Source: Gammaproteobacteria bacterium (GTDB lineage Bacteria > Pseudomonadota > Gammaproteobacteria > Ga0077536). Taken from it: 35,237 nt of DNA. This document shows positions 1 to 13,405 of the stretch, one piece after another (within the stretch, counting starts at the first letter, position 1; the number at the start of each line of letters is the position of its first letter). Below the pieces are notes generated by a model. The model saw nothing but the letters and a program-made list of their open reading frames with translations, did not search any database and was not told the DNA's origin. Both the position numbers and the translations under genes were made by a program. Location: assembly GCA_020851775.1 (NCBI GenBank), contig JADZCB010000023.1:1-35237 (forward strand), read 5' to 3'.

Positions 1-36
1 GAGATGGCCCGTATCTGGGACTCGTTGCAGGATTGA
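1..36 (+). CDS. possible C-terminal end of an upstream CDS (truncated at window edge)
   Basis: Frame 1 reads EMARIWDSLQD followed by TGA at 34-36; too short to identify. Confidence 0.25.
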   Translation, partial: EMARIWDSLQD

Positions 37-43
37 CGGGCGG

Positions 44-179
44 TTTTTGCCACCGAGAACACCGAGGCGGGTGAATTGCGCTTCACGCGCCAATTCATCC
101 GCGCTCCAAGAACCCACACCGGTGAGCGCGGCACGGCCAACTCATATTCCCTCCGTGTTCCCGGTGTTCTCTGTGGCAA
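44..179. repeat. Intergenic inverted-arm repeat element, copy A
   Basis: Left arm TTTTTGCCACCGAGAACACCGAG (44-66); right arm CTCCGTGTTCCCGGTGTTCTCTGTGGCAA (151-179), whose reverse complement begins TTGCCACAGAGAACACCG. Internal hairpin TGAATTGCGC/GCGCCAATTCA (about 72-97). Shares 23 identical bp with copy B. Confidence 0.75.
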
Positions 180-190
180 GTCCAGTGCCT

Positions 191-655
191 TCAGGAGGCA
201 CGATGTACCTTCGCCAGTGCCTCGACCGCCATCTGGCGGATTTGCTGGATCATGGCCGACAGGCCGTTGCTGCGGGTCGGTGACAGATGGGATTCGAGTT
301 CGATGCGGCGGATGAAATCGGGTGGCGTGGCGATGATGTCAGCGGGGCGGCGGTCGCTGTAGACGCGCAGCAGCAGTGCGATGAGGCCGGCGACGATTGC
401 CGAGTCGCTCGTGGCCCGGATATGCAGCAGACCGTCGACGAGCTCGGTCTTGATCCACACCTGCGACTGGCAGCCTTTCAGGCGGTAGCCTTCGGTCTTG
501 TATTCCTCGGGAAACGGCGGCAACCGTTTGCCGAGATCGATGATGTACTGGTAGCGATCGGTCCAGTCCTCGAGCAGCGAGAACGTCTCGACGATCTCTT
601 CCTGCGCGGCGACGAGCTCGGCGGTGGAGTCGAGTCCGGCGGACGAAGCGTGCAT
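191..655 (-). CDS. sufE: SufE family Fe-S cluster assembly (sulfur acceptor) protein
   Basis: 154 aa; contains the SufE-type signature RLKGCQSQVWI; SD-like GAGGAGG upstream of ATG. Confidence 0.9.
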   Translation of the reverse strand: MHASSAGLDSTAELVAAQEEIVETFSLLEDWTDRYQYIIDLGKRLPPFPEEYKTEGYRLKGCQSQVWIKTELVDGLLHIRATSDSAIVAGLIALLLRVYSDRRPADIIATPPDFIRRIELESHLSPTRSNGLSAMIQQIRQMAVEALAKVHRAS

Positions 656-685
656 GTGATCCTCCTCTGAAATCGTCCGACCGGC

Positions 686-2062
686 TCAGGCGGTGCGCCA
701 GGTCGTGCCCTGCGCGCCGTCTTCGATCACGACGCCGAGCGCCGTCAGTTCGGCGCGAAGACGATCGGCCTCCGCCCATTGCTTCGCGGCCCGCGCCGCC
801 GTTCGCGCCGCAATCAGCGCCTCGACCTTCTCGACATCGATCGCGCCGGTCGCTGCGTAGGAGAACCACGCGTCCGGATCCTGCTGCAGGATGCCGAGTT
901 CGGCACCGCCGCCGAGCAGCGCCGCTTTGAGCCGGCCGAGTTCGGCCTCCTCCGTTGCGACGTTCGCCCGCGTGACGAGTTCCATCAGCACCGCCAGCGC
1001 CTGCGGACTGTTGAGATCGTCGTCCATCGCGGCGGTGAACGCCGCATTCGGCACGCAAGGGACGGTGGGCACGACCTCGCGCAGCCGGCGCAGCGCGCCG
1101 TAGAGACGATCGAGCTGCGACTTGGCATCGCCGATCAGGCCCTCGCTCCAGCTTATCGGTTCGCGGTAACGCCCTTTGAGCAAGGCCAGGCGTATCGCCT
1201 CGCCCGGGAAGCGCTGCAGGAGATTCTGCACGAGCAGCACGTTGCCGAGCGACTTCGACATCTTCTCGTTCTCGATCTCGACGAAGCCGTTGTGCACCCA
1301 GTAGCGGCAGAACAGCGTGCCGCCGTGCGCACAGGTACTCTGCGCGATTTCGTTTTCGTGATGCGGGAATTTCAGATCATTGCCACCGCCGTGGATGTCG
1401 ATCGTGTCGCCGAGGTGCTGCTCGATCATCGCCGAGCATTCGATGTGCCAGCCCGGCCGGCCGCGTCCCCACGGGCTGTCCCAGCCCGGGAGTTCGTCCG
1501 GCGAGGGCTTCCACATCACGAAATCGGCCGGATCGCGCTTGAACGGCGCGACGTCGACGCGCGCGCCGGCGATCATCTCGTCGCGGGTACGACCGGCGAG
1601 GCGGCCGTACTCGGCATAAGACGGCACATGAAACAGCACGTGGCCTGCGGCGACATACGCATGACCGCTCGCGAGCAGCGTCTCCATCATCGCGATCATG
1701 CGCGGAATGTGGGCGGTGGCCCGCGGCTCGATCACGGGATCGAGCGCGCCGAGTGCCGCCATGTCGCGATGATAGACCGCAGCGAAACGTTCGCTGATCG
1801 CCGAGATCGGTACGTCCGACTCCTTCGCCGCCAGGTTGATCTTGTCGTCGACGTCGGTGATGTTGCGGGCGTAGATGACGTTCGGATAATGCCGTTGCAA
1901 CACGCGGTAGAGCACGTCGTAGACGACTGCCGCGCGTGCGTTGCCGATGTGCGGTGGGTTGTACACCGTAGGCCCGCAGGCGTACATCGTGATCCGGGCC
2001 GGATCGCCGGGCACGAAAACTTCCTTGCGACGGCTGAGCGAATTGTGAAGTTGAAGCGCCAT
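686..2062 (-). CDS. cysS: cysteinyl-tRNA synthetase
   Basis: 458 aa; [42 protein letters not shown] class I aaRS motifs. Confidence 0.97.
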   Translation of the reverse strand: MALQLHNSLSRRKEVFVPGDPARITMYACGPTVYNPPHIGNARAAVVYDVLYRVLQRHYPNVIYARNITDVDDKINLAAKESDVPISAISERFAAVYHRDMAALGALDPVIEPRATAHIPRMIAMMETLLASGHAYVAAGHVLFHVPSYAEYGRLAGRTRDEMIAGARVDVAPFKRDPADFVMWKPSPDELPGWDSPWGRGRPGWHIECSAMIEQHLGDTIDIHGGGNDLKFPHHENEIAQSTCAHGGTLFCRYWVHNGFVEIENEKMSKSLGNVLLVQNLLQRFPGEAIRLALLKGRYREPISWSEGLIGDAKSQLDRLYGALRRLREVVPTVPCVPNAAFTAAMDDDLNSPQALAVLMELVTRANVATEEAELGRLKAALLGGGAELGILQQDPDAWFSYAATGAIDVEKVEALIAARTAARAAKQWAEADRLRAELTALGVVIEDGAQGTTWRTA

Positions 2063-2112
2063 GGTGATGCGAGCAGATGAAGAGAACGGCAGCGGCGCCG
2101 GGGCTGGCGCCC

Positions 2113-2655
2113 TCAGCGCCAGATCATGCGGGCGAGAACGCCATCACGGTCGACGAATTGATGCTTGAGTGCCGCCGCCGCGTGCACCGCTGCGAGCAGA
2201 CCGGTGCCGTACGCGCAATAGTAATGGACGGCGATGATGAGATCGCGGGTCTGCTCGCCGACCTGCACCAGCACCGGCACCTCGAAGAGCCCATACACTG
2301 GAATGGCCTGGCCCGCGGACGTGGAAATCAGGTAACCCGTGACCGGCAGCAGCAGCATCATCAGAAACAGCAGGCGATGCACCGCGTGGGCCGCCGCCTG
2401 CTGGACGCGTGAAATGGAGCCCGGCAGCGGCGGCGGCCTGGAGACCCGCTGCCACACCAGCATGCACACGGCGAGACCCAGCACCACGAGCCCGAGCACG
2501 CGATGCAGACTCAGCGACTTGTGATACCAGGGATCGTAGTAGGTCAGGTCGACCATCTCCCAGCCGAGCCAGATCAGACCGAGGATCGAGAACGCGATGA
2601 TCCAGTGCAGCAGCTTCGTGACGAGCCCGTAGCGTTCAGGCGTGTTCTTCAGCAT
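2113..2655 (-). CDS. cytochrome b561 family protein
   Basis: 180 aa membrane protein; [62 protein letters not shown] typical of YodB/CybB-type b561. Confidence 0.9.
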   Translation of the reverse strand: MLKNTPERYGLVTKLLHWIIAFSILGLIWLGWEMVDLTYYDPWYHKSLSLHRVLGLVVLGLAVCMLVWQRVSRPPPLPGSISRVQQAAAHAVHRLLFLMMLLLPVTGYLISTSAGQAIPVYGLFEVPVLVQVGEQTRDLIIAVHYYCAYGTGLLAAVHAAAALKHQFVDRDGVLARMIWR

Positions 2656-2721
2656 GGTCGCGACCCCCGATGCCGCTGCAGACGGCGGAGACGGCAGCGC
2701 GCCGTTCCCCGCCGTATGCGC

Positions 2722-4179
2722 TCAGTAGCGGTAATGTTCGGACTTGTACGGTCCGCTGACGGGTATGCCGAGGTACTTTGCCTGATCTTTCGTCAGCACG
2801 TCGAGTTCGACACCAATCTTCGTCAGATGCAGGCGTGCGACCTTCTCATCGAGTGACTTCGGCAGCGTGTACACGCCGGTGCGGTAACTGTCCGCATTCT
2901 GGTAGAACTCGATCTGCGCAATCGTCTGGTTGGTAAACGAGTTCGACATCACGAAGCTCGGATGGCCCGTCGCGCAACCGAGGTTCACGAGCCGGCCTTC
3001 GGCGAGCAGGATGATGCTCTTGCGATTGCCGGTCTCGATGCGATGGACTTGCGGCTTGACTTCATGCCACTTGTACTTGCGCAGCTTCTCGATCTGGATT
3101 TCGCTGTCGAAGTGGCCGATGTTGCAGACGATCGCGAGGTCCTTCATCTGTTTGATGTGGCGCTCGGTGATCACGTCGCAGCAGCCCGTCGTCGTCACGA
3201 AGACGTCGCCGATCCGGCACGCGTCGTCCATCTTCATCACCTGGTAGCCTTCCATCGCGGCCTGCAGCGCGCAGATCGGATCGATCTCGGTGACGATCAC
3301 GCGCGCGCCCTGCCCGCGCAGCGACTGGCAGGAACCCTTGCCGACGTCGCCATAGCCGGCGACGACCGCGACCTTGCCGGACAGCATGACGTCGGTCGCG
3401 CGGTTGATCGCATCGACCAGCGAGTGGCGGCAGCCGTACAGGTTGTCGAACTTCGATTTCGTCACCGAGTCGTTGACGTTCATCGCCGGGAACAGCAGTT
3501 CGCCGCGCTCATGCATCTGGTACAGCCGGTGTACGCCGGTCGTCGTTTCTTCGGTGACGCCGCGAATGCCCGGTGCGATGCGCCGGAAACGATCCGGATC
3601 GCGCTTCAGCGACTTGCGCAACTGGTTGTACAGCGCGACTTCCTCGGGATTGCTGCCGGCCGGCAGCGCAGCCCTGGACTGCTCGTACTTGTAGCCGAGG
3701 TGAACGAACAGCGTGGCGTCGCCACCGTCGTCGAGAATCATGTTCGGCCCGAGCCCGTCACCCCAGTCGAGAATGCGATCGGTGAAGTCCCAATACTCCT
3801 CGAGCGATTCGCCCTTGTACGCGAAGACCGGCGTGCCGGCCCTCGCGATCGCCGCCGCGGCGTGATCCTGCGTCGAAAAGATGTTGCAGCTCGCCCAGCG
3901 TACCTGCGCCCCGAGATGCTGCAGCGTTTCGATCAGCACCGCGGTCTGCACCGTCATGTGCAGCGAGCCGCTGATCCGCGCGCCCTTCAACGGTTTGCTC
4001 TTCCCGTATTCCTCCCGCATCGCCATCAGGCCGGGCATCTCCTGCTCGGCGAGTTCGATCTCGGTGCGGCCGAACGCCGCGAGTCCGATGTCCTTGACGA
4101 CGTAGTCCGGGGATGCCGCCTTCTTTGCGCCGCGCGTCGCGCGGCCGTTGCCCCGGGAGCCCGGGTTGCCTCTGCTCAT
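2722..4179 (-). CDS. ahcY: adenosylhomocysteinase
   Basis: ORF extends to 4299 but start [10 protein letters not shown] at 4179 is more plausible; [75 protein letters not shown]-terminal YKSEHYRY. Confidence 0.96.
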   Translation of the reverse strand: MSRGNPGSRGNGRATRGAKKAASPDYVVKDIGLAAFGRTEIELAEQEMPGLMAMREEYGKSKPLKGARISGSLHMTVQTAVLIETLQHLGAQVRWASCNIFSTQDHAAAAIARAGTPVFAYKGESLEEYWDFTDRILDWGDGLGPNMILDDGGDATLFVHLGYKYEQSRAALPAGSNPEEVALYNQLRKSLKRDPDRFRRIAPGIRGVTEETTTGVHRLYQMHERGELLFPAMNVNDSVTKSKFDNLYGCRHSLVDAINRATDVMLSGKVAVVAGYGDVGKGSCQSLRGQGARVIVTEIDPICALQAAMEGYQVMKMDDACRIGDVFVTTTGCCDVITERHIKQMKDLAIVCNIGHFDSEIQIEKLRKYKWHEVKPQVHRIETGNRKSIILLAEGRLVNLGCATGHPSFVMSNSFTNQTIAQIEFYQNADSYRTGVYTLPKSLDEKVARLHLTKIGVELDVLTKDQAKYLGIPVSGPYKSEHYRY

Positions 4180-4237
4180 GTAGGGTGCCTTTTCCAACAT
4201 ATCGGGATTGCATTCGCTGCCGTGCGTTGCCGGCGCG

Positions 4238-5428
4238 TCAACCGAGTGCGCGCTGCAGGGTGTCGACCAGATCGGTCTTCTCCCACGCAAAGCCGCCATC
4301 GGCTTCCGCCGGGCGCCCGAAATGGCCGTAGGCCGCAGTGCGGGCGTAGATCGGACGGTTCAGCTTCAGATGAGTGCGGATCCCGCGCGGCGTCAGATCC
4401 ATTACCTCGGCAAGCGCCTGCTCGAGCTTCGCCTCGTCGACTTTCCCCGTGCCGTGCACATCGACGTACAGCGACAGCGGCTTCGCCACGCCAATCGCAT
4501 AGGACAACTGGATCGTGCAGCGCTCGGCGAGGCCGGCCGCGACGACGTTCTTCGCGAGATAGCGCGACGCATACGCCGCGGAGCGGTCGACCTTCGACGG
4601 ATCCTTGCCGGAGAACGCGCCACCGCCGTGCGGGGCCGCCCCGCCGTAGGTGTCGACGATGATCTTGCGGCCGGTGAGCCCGCAGTCGCCGTCCGGTCCG
4701 CCGATCACGAAGGCGCCGGTCGGGTTGACGTGCCACACGGTCTTGCCGGTGATCCAGCCATCGGGCAGCGCCTCGCGCACATGGGGTTCGACGATCGCGC
4801 GGACGTCGTTCGACTTCAGACTCGCATCGAGATGCTGCGTCGAGACGACGATCTGTGTCGCCTCGACCGGCTTGCCGTCGGCGTAACGCACCGTGACCTG
4901 GCTCTTCGCATCCGGCCCGAGCATCTTCGCCGCCCCACTCTTACGCGCCTGCGCCATCAGATGCAGGATGCGGTGCGAGTAGTACAGCGGCGCCGGCATC
5001 AGATCCGGCGTCTCGGTGCACGCATAGCCGAACATGATGCCCTGATCGCCGGCACCTTCGTCCTTGTTTGCGGCAGCGTCGACGCCTTGCGCGATGTCGG
5101 CGGACTGGGCATGCAGCAGGACTTCGATGCGCGCGCGCTCCCAGTGGAAGCCGTCCTGTTCGTAGCCGATGTCGCGGATCGCGAGGCGCGCGAGATGGGC
5201 GACGAGCTCCGGCGTCACAGTCTTCGGTCCGCGCGTCTCGCCGGCGATGACGACGCGGTTGGTCGTCGCGAGCGTTTCGCAGGCGACGCGCACCTGCGAG
5301 GTATCAAGCCCGCCGGCCGCGGCTTCACGGAAGAAACAGTCGACGACTTCGTCGGAGATGCGATCGCAGACTTTGTCCGGATGGCCTTCGGACACGGATT
5401 CACTGGTGAACAGATAGGCAGAACGCAC
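4238..5428 (-). CDS. metK: S-adenosylmethionine synthetase
   Basis: [68 protein letters not shown] start ([11 protein letters not shown]) at 5428 preferred over the ORF-track start at 5554. Confidence 0.95.
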   Translation of the reverse strand: MRSAYLFTSESVSEGHPDKVCDRISDEVVDCFFREAAAGGLDTSQVRVACETLATTNRVVIAGETRGPKTVTPELVAHLARLAIRDIGYEQDGFHWERARIEVLLHAQSADIAQGVDAAANKDEGAGDQGIMFGYACTETPDLMPAPLYYSHRILHLMAQARKSGAAKMLGPDAKSQVTVRYADGKPVEATQIVVSTQHLDASLKSNDVRAIVEPHVREALPDGWITGKTVWHVNPTGAFVIGGPDGDCGLTGRKIIVDTYGGAAPHGGGAFSGKDPSKVDRSAAYASRYLAKNVVAAGLAERCTIQLSYAIGVAKPLSLYVDVHGTGKVDEAKLEQALAEVMDLTPRGIRTHLKLNRPIYARTAAYGHFGRPAEADGGFAWEKTDLVDTLQRALG

Positions 5429-5527
5429 GCCGCGCCTCCTCGGGGGTTGTTTGACGAGAACCGGCCTTCGTGTGCGCGCAGACGATGACGGCAACGCGTC
5501 GCGCGGCTGGTCGCAGGACCGGGATGA

Positions 5528-8331
<2,804 letters not shown>

Positions 8332-8344
8332 CGCCGGCAGATCC

Positions 8345-9226
8345 TCACTCGGGCTGAATCGCGAAATTCTCGCCCTGCGCGCGCACCCGCACGCCGTGCG
8401 GCGGCGGGAAATGCGCCGGCATCAACAGCGCGTTCTTGTCGACGCAGTATTCGATCAGCTTGCGCCGCGTCTGCGCCGACTGCACCGGATCGGCGCAGAA
8501 GCCGCTGCTCCACTGCGGGCGCATCGCTTGCACCGGCGAATGCAGCGTATCGCCGGCGAATATCGCGTGCTGGCCCTTCGACTGCACTTTCATCACCATG
8601 CTGCCGCGCGTGTGACCCGGCGCGAGTTCGAGGCGCATGATCTCGTTGAGATCCTTGTCGCCCTCGACGAGATCGACCTGCCCGGCCTCGACGACCGGCA
8701 GCACGCTGTCGTCGAACACGTTCAGGTTGATGTCCCCTTCGACCGGCGGGTTCCTGCGCGGATCCCACTGCTCCATTTCGGCACGTGAGAAGACGTAGCG
8801 TGCGTTCGGGAAGGTAGGCACCCATTTGCCGTTCTTCAGCCGCGTATTCCAGCCGCAGTGATCGACGTGCAGGTGGGTGCACATCACCATCGTGACGTCC
8901 TCGGGCTTCACGCCCAGCGCCGCGAGCTTCTCGAGATACGGCAGGTTCAGCTTGTGCGCGAGTTCGAAGTTCGGGCGTTCCTTGTCGTTGCCGTTGCAGG
9001 TGTCGATCAGAATGACTTCCTTGCCGACGCGCATCACCCAGGTATGGATGCTGAGCTTCAAGCCGCCGGTCGCCGGATTGAAGCAGAACGGGACCAGCAG
9101 GTCGTGGTTCTGTTCGATGATGCTCTGCTCGAACGACGGCACCAGCATGTTCGCCGGAAAGCCATCGTCGATCGCCATCTCGACTGCGACATCGATCGAG
9201 ATGTCGCCGATTTTCTTCGTCTTCAT
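8345..9226 (-). CDS. MBL-fold metallo-hydrolase
   Basis: 293 aa; VMCTHLHVDHCGWN (HXHXDH), LELAPGHTRGSMVM, IFAGDTLHSPVQ. Confidence 0.88.
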   Translation of the reverse strand: MKTKKIGDISIDVAVEMAIDDGFPANMLVPSFEQSIIEQNHDLLVPFCFNPATGGLKLSIHTWVMRVGKEVILIDTCNGNDKERPNFELAHKLNLPYLEKLAALGVKPEDVTMVMCTHLHVDHCGWNTRLKNGKWVPTFPNARYVFSRAEMEQWDPRRNPPVEGDINLNVFDDSVLPVVEAGQVDLVEGDKDLNEIMRLELAPGHTRGSMVMKVQSKGQHAIFAGDTLHSPVQAMRPQWSSGFCADPVQSAQTRRKLIEYCVDKNALLMPAHFPPPHGVRVRAQGENFAIQPE

Positions 9227-9312
9227 CGCGTCCCCTCTGGTTTGGTGTGCGGCGCGACCGGTCTGCGCCGGCGCCGTGGGAATCTACCCGGCCCGGCGGA
9301 CGTGCGCCAGTC

Positions 9313-11247
9313 TCAGGGCGGAGGACATTCGGCGTCGAAGAATGCCTCGACGTCGGCGCGCGATGCGGACTGGCGCATCGGCGGCAGCGAGCGCAGAAAG
9401 ACGCGCCCATAGGCGCGCGTTCGCAGCCGGGGGTCACACAGCACCAGCACGCCGCGATCGGTCGAGTCGCGGATCAGGCGCCCGGCGCCCTGCTTCAACG
9501 CCAGCACCGCCGCGGGTAGCTGGAGTTCCTGGAAGGCGCTGCGTCCTTCGGCGGCGAGCCGCTCGGCGCGCGCCTTTGCGATCGGATCGTCGGGCGGCGC
9601 GAACGGCAGCTTGTCGATGACGACGAGCGACAGCGCTTCGCCGCGTACGTCGACCCCTTCCCAGAACGTCGAAGTCCCGAACAGCACGGCGTTGCCGAGG
9701 CGTTTGAATTCTTCGAGCAGACGCGCGCGCGGCGCCTCGCCCTGGACCAGCGTCGGGAACGGCCAGCGCGTGCGCAACGCGTTCGCGCTGTACTCGAGCG
9801 CGCGATAACTCGTGAAAAGCACGAACGCGCGCCCGCGACTCGCCGCGACCAGCGCCGCCACCTCCTCGACGAACGCCGGTAGATAGCGGGGATCGCCTGG
9901 ATTGCTGTCGATCTTCGGCAGATACAGCAACGATTGCCGTGGATAGTCGAAGGGACTCGGCCATACCGCCTCGCGCGCCTCTTCGATGCCGAGTTCGCGC
10001 CTGAAGTGCGCGAGCTGGCCGTCGATCGCGAGAGTGCCGGAACAGTAGATCCAGGCTGCCGGGTAATGGGCGACCTGGTCCTGATAACGTGCGGCGATCG
10101 ACAGCGGCGTCGCATGCAGCACGAACCCGCGCGCACTGCTTTCGAACCAGCTCACCCGGTCCTCGTCGCCGGCGTCGAGGCATTCCGCGAAGCGGATGTC
10201 GAAGTCGGCCGCACGGCGGGCACAGGCATCGAGTTCGGCACCGCGTTCGGCGACGACATCGAGTCGCGTGGCGAGTGCCGCGAGCGCGCCGCGTGTCGCG
10301 TCCAGCACGGCGCCGAGCACCGGCTCGCGTGCGAGCGCCCCACCCGGCTGGCGGCCGGGTGTGCGCGACAAGGCCTGCACGGCATCGGCGACCCGTTCCT
10401 CGAGACCGCGCGCGGCGTCGCGCAGCTCGGGCATGTCGGACGCCTCGGCAAGCACGGCCTTCGACGCGTCGCGCGCGAGGTCGCGCAACTGGCGGGCCGA
10501 CAGTGCCTGGCCGAAAGCCGCGGACGCGAGTTCGGGGAGCTGATGCGCCTCGTCGATGACGACGCACTGTGCCGTCGGCAGGATCTCGCCGAAGCCCTCG
10601 CCGCGCAACGCCATGTCGGCGAACAGCAGGTGATGATTGATGACGACGAGATCGGCCGCGGCCGCCCGGCGCCGTGCTTCCTTGACGTGGCAGTCATCGA
10701 AGCGTGGACAGCGATGGCCGAGACAGTTGTCGACGGTCGAGGTCACGAACGGCCAGACCGGTGAATCTTCGGGAACGTCCGCGAGCATCGACACATCGCC
10801 ATCGTCGGTGGTGCGCGACCACGCATCGATGACCGGCAGATGGCGCTGCTCGCGCGGGCCGAGCAACGGGTCACCCGCCGCCTGAGCCAGGCGCTGCAGG
10901 CAGAGATAGTTCGAACGTCCCTTCAGCAGCGCGACTGTCGTCTTCAACTGCAGCGCGCGGCGGATGCGCGGCAGATCGACGTGGAACAACTGGTCCTGCA
11001 GCGTGCGCGTCGCGGTCGACACGAGCGTGCGCGCACCGGACAGCAAGGCCGGCACGAGATAGGCGAACGTCTTGCCGGTGCCGGTCCCGGCCTCGCAGAC
11101 GAGAATGCCGCGCTCGGCGATCGTGGCCTCGACCTGCGTCGCCATCTCGATCTGCGCGGTGCGCACTTCGAAGCGCTGCACGGCCGTTGCGAGCGGGCCG
11201 TCCGCCGCGAGCGCTGCCGCCGCCGTCAGCACCGGCGGCCGGTTCAA
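9313..11247 (-). CDS. DinG/YoaA-family ATP-dependent DNA helicase (XPD-like, Fe-S)
   Basis: 644 aa; ETGTGKTFAYLVPAL region (ERGILVCEAGTGTGKTFAYLVPALLSGA), Cys-rich VDNCLGHRCPRFDDCHVKEAR, VIDEAHQLPEL, C-terminal QGAGRLIRDSTDRGVLVLCDPRL; apparent TTG start overlapping upstream TGA (TTGA). Confidence 0.93.
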   Translation of the reverse strand: MNRPPVLTAAAALAADGPLATAVQRFEVRTAQIEMATQVEATIAERGILVCEAGTGTGKTFAYLVPALLSGARTLVSTATRTLQDQLFHVDLPRIRRALQLKTTVALLKGRSNYLCLQRLAQAAGDPLLGPREQRHLPVIDAWSRTTDDGDVSMLADVPEDSPVWPFVTSTVDNCLGHRCPRFDDCHVKEARRRAAAADLVVINHHLLFADMALRGEGFGEILPTAQCVVIDEAHQLPELASAAFGQALSARQLRDLARDASKAVLAEASDMPELRDAARGLEERVADAVQALSRTPGRQPGGALAREPVLGAVLDATRGALAALATRLDVVAERGAELDACARRAADFDIRFAECLDAGDEDRVSWFESSARGFVLHATPLSIAARYQDQVAHYPAAWIYCSGTLAIDGQLAHFRRELGIEEAREAVWPSPFDYPRQSLLYLPKIDSNPGDPRYLPAFVEEVAALVAASRGRAFVLFTSYRALEYSANALRTRWPFPTLVQGEAPRARLLEEFKRLGNAVLFGTSTFWEGVDVRGEALSLVVIDKLPFAPPDDPIAKARAERLAAEGRSAFQELQLPAAVLALKQGAGRLIRDSTDRGVLVLCDPRLRTRAYGRVFLRSLPPMRQSASRADVEAFFDAECPPP

Positions 11248-11732
11248 GCGACGATCGCGCCGCTCGCCGCGGCGTCGGTCTGGTCGCGCGACCAGACCAG
11301 CGCGCCGATGCGCTGGAAACGGGGCACGGTCAGCGTGCCGCGCTTGTTCGGACGCGCTTCCTCGAGCGCTTCCTCGATCGCCGGCCGCTGCGCCTCGTAG
11401 ATCGCGAACGGCTCATAGTCCTGATCGAGCAGGACGAGCAGCACTGCATCCCACGGCCGGTCGAGTTTCAGTTCGCCGATGCGATGCGCGCTCTTGATTT
11501 CCTCGAAGACGACGCGGGCCTTGATCTGGAGTTTCTGTCCGCCGTCTGCGCTACCGCGCGTCGCGTCGTAGCCGAGGCCGGGCTCATCGGCCGCCGCCAG
11601 ACCGAGCAGTCGGATCGCGTCGTTGACGGCGATTTCTCCGCTGATCGGCAAGGTCTTGCCGGTCGTGCGCCGGTATTCGGCTGCGAGGCGGCGCGCTTCA
11701 GCCATCAGCTTGTCGACGGAATAGACGCTCAT
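11244..11732 (-). CDS. uncharacterised protein, possible PD-(D/E)XK-like fold (GYDA...QIK)
   Basis: ORF to 11774, but MSVYSVDKLMAEARRLA at 11732 is preceded by GAGGA; sequence GLGYDATRG...GQKLQIKARVVFEEIKSAHRIGELKLDRPWDAVLLVLLDQDYEPFAIYEAQRPAIEEAL. Confidence 0.7.
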   Translation of the reverse strand: MSVYSVDKLMAEARRLAAEYRRTTGKTLPISGEIAVNDAIRLLGLAAADEPGLGYDATRGSADGGQKLQIKARVVFEEIKSAHRIGELKLDRPWDAVLLVLLDQDYEPFAIYEAQRPAIEEALEEARPNKRGTLTVPRFQRIGALVWSRDQTDAAASGAIVA

Positions 11733-11783
11733 CCGATCCTCGTCCGCGGCGGGCCGCGACCTTAGGAAATCCATGGATTAAAG

Positions 11784-11811
11784 ATTATAAATAAATGATT
11801 TTTCTGCACAA
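11784..11811 (-). promoter_or_regulatory. candidate sigma70 promoter for the 11732 CDS/dinG unit
   Basis: Minus strand TTGTGC-N16-TATAAT (perfect -10 at 11789-11784) within an AT-rich island. Confidence 0.5.
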
Positions 11812-11835
11812 CCGCGTCGATATTCGAGCGTTTTC

Positions 11836-12783
11836 TCAAGTCCAGTCCCGGCCGAACGCTACGACCGCGTCGAGATCCCTGGCAGCGACGACGAGCATCG
11901 CGAGCCGATCCAACCCCAACGCGACGCCGGCGCATGCCGGCAGCCCGTGGTCCAGCGCCGCGAGCAGGCGCGGGTCCGGTGCACATACCGGCAGTCCACG
12001 GGCCCGGCGCAACGCATCTTCCGTGGCATGCCGCGCGCGCTGGGTCGCACCGTCCTCGATCTCGTGCCACCCGTTCGCGAGTTCGACCCCGTCGATGATC
12101 AGTTCGAAGCGTGAGGCGACCGGCGGCGGGCCCGGCCGCACTTGCGCGTAGGCGGCCTGCTCGACGGGGAAATCATAGACAAATCCGCCCTGCCCTCGCG
12201 GCCAGGCGCGACGCACGACTTCACTGAGCAGGAAATCGAGCAGCAGCACGCGATCGGCGGCGTCACGCGGGCCGGCCTCGAAACCGGCGGCAGCGGCCCA
12301 GGCCACGAGTTCGTCGGTGCGCGCCAGCCGCGGATCCGGTGCACCACAGCGCTGCGCGAGCGCGGCGAACGTCGCCCGCTCGAGGCGTAGCGCGGGGAGG
12401 ATGCGCTCGACCAGCGTGGCGACGTCGTCCATCAGCGCATGGTGATCGAAGCCGACCCGGTACCATTCGACGAGCGTGAATTCAGGGCGGTGGAGCGGGC
12501 TGTCCTCGTCGTCGCGGAACGCCTTGCAGATCTGGTAGATGTCGCCACTGCCTGCCGCGAGCAGGCGCTTCATCGCAGATTCGGGCGAGGTCTGCAGAAA
12601 GCGTCGGCTGCCATGCAGATCGATCGGAAAGGAGGCGAGTGCGGGATCGCCGGCGGCGCCGAGACCGAGCAGCGGCGTGTCGACTTCGAGCACCCCGGCC
12701 GCAGCAAAGTGCGCACGGACGGCGGCGAGTATCTCGGCGCGGCGCGCGAGACCGGCGCGCGTCGCGGTCGGTCGCCACGCCAC
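11836..12783 (-). CDS. epmA: EF-P lysine lysyltransferase (class II LysRS-like, EpmA/PoxA/GenX)
   Basis: 315 aa; RAEILAAVRAHFAAAGVLEVDTPLLG, FLQTSPESAMKRLLAAGSGDIYQICKAFRDDEDSPLHRPEFTLVEWYRVGFDH, GVALGLDRLAML. Confidence 0.94.
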   Translation of the reverse strand: MAWRPTATRAGLARRAEILAAVRAHFAAAGVLEVDTPLLGLGAAGDPALASFPIDLHGSRRFLQTSPESAMKRLLAAGSGDIYQICKAFRDDEDSPLHRPEFTLVEWYRVGFDHHALMDDVATLVERILPALRLERATFAALAQRCGAPDPRLARTDELVAWAAAAGFEAGPRDAADRVLLLDFLLSEVVRRAWPRGQGGFVYDFPVEQAAYAQVRPGPPPVASRFELIIDGVELANGWHEIEDGATQRARHATEDALRRARGLPVCAPDPRLLAALDHGLPACAGVALGLDRLAMLVVAARDLDAVVAFGRDWT

Positions 12784-12797
12784 GGGGCGGCGCCGGC

Positions 12798-13370
12798 CTA
12801 TTCTTCCTTCGCGCGCGACACGTATTCACCGGTCCGCGTGTCGATCTTCAGCAGCGAACCTTCTTCGATGAACAACGGCACACGCACGACGGCGCCGGTC
12901 TCCATCGTGGCCGGCTTGGTGCCGCCGGTCGCGGTGTCACCGCGCACGCCGGGATCGGTCTGCGTGATCCGCAGCACGACGAAGTTCGGCGGCGTGACGG
13001 CGATCGGCGCACCATTGAACAGCGTCAGGCTGCACATCTCCTGGCCCTTCAACCATTGTGCCGCGTCGCCCATCACCTGCGCATTCGTCTGCAATTGCTC
13101 GAACGTCGTCGGGTTCATGAAATGCCATTCGCTGCCGTCGCTGTAGAGATACTGCATTTCCACGTCGACGATGTCGGCCCCTTCGACGCTGTCGCCGGAC
13201 TTGAACGTGCGTTCGATCGTACGGCCGGTCAGCAGGTTGCGCACCTTGACCCGATTGAAGGCCTGTCCCTTGCCGGGCTTGACCATCTCGTTCTCGACGA
13301 TGTTGCAGGGATCGCCGTCGAGCATGATTTTCAGGCCGGGCTTGAACTGGTTGGTACTGTACGAGGCCAT
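12798..13370 (-). CDS. efp: translation elongation factor P
   Basis: 190 aa; [49 protein letters not shown] with Lys34 in KPGKGQ; C-terminal [16 protein letters not shown]. Confidence 0.97.
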   Translation of the reverse strand: MASYSTNQFKPGLKIMLDGDPCNIVENEMVKPGKGQAFNRVKVRNLLTGRTIERTFKSGDSVEGADIVDVEMQYLYSDGSEWHFMNPTTFEQLQTNAQVMGDAAQWLKGQEMCSLTLFNGAPIAVTPPNFVVLRITQTDPGVRGDTATGGTKPATMETGAVVRVPLFIEEGSLLKIDTRTGEYVSRAKEE

Positions 13371-13405
13371 TAGAATGTCGTCTCTGGATGGGTCGAAGGG
13401 TGCGC

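Noticed and set aside
47-315. Small ORFs at 47..283 and 76..315
   Set aside because: They run through repeat copy A and antisense to the 3' end of sufE; no recognisable protein family.
5429-5470. Possible SAH/SAM riboswitch upstream of metK/ahcY (minus strand CCCCCGAGGAGGCGCGG resembles the start of an SAH-riboswitch consensus)
   Set aside because: The similarity is only to a short SD-like stretch; the remaining conserved stems were not found, and the metK-ahcY gap is too short and lacks a motif.
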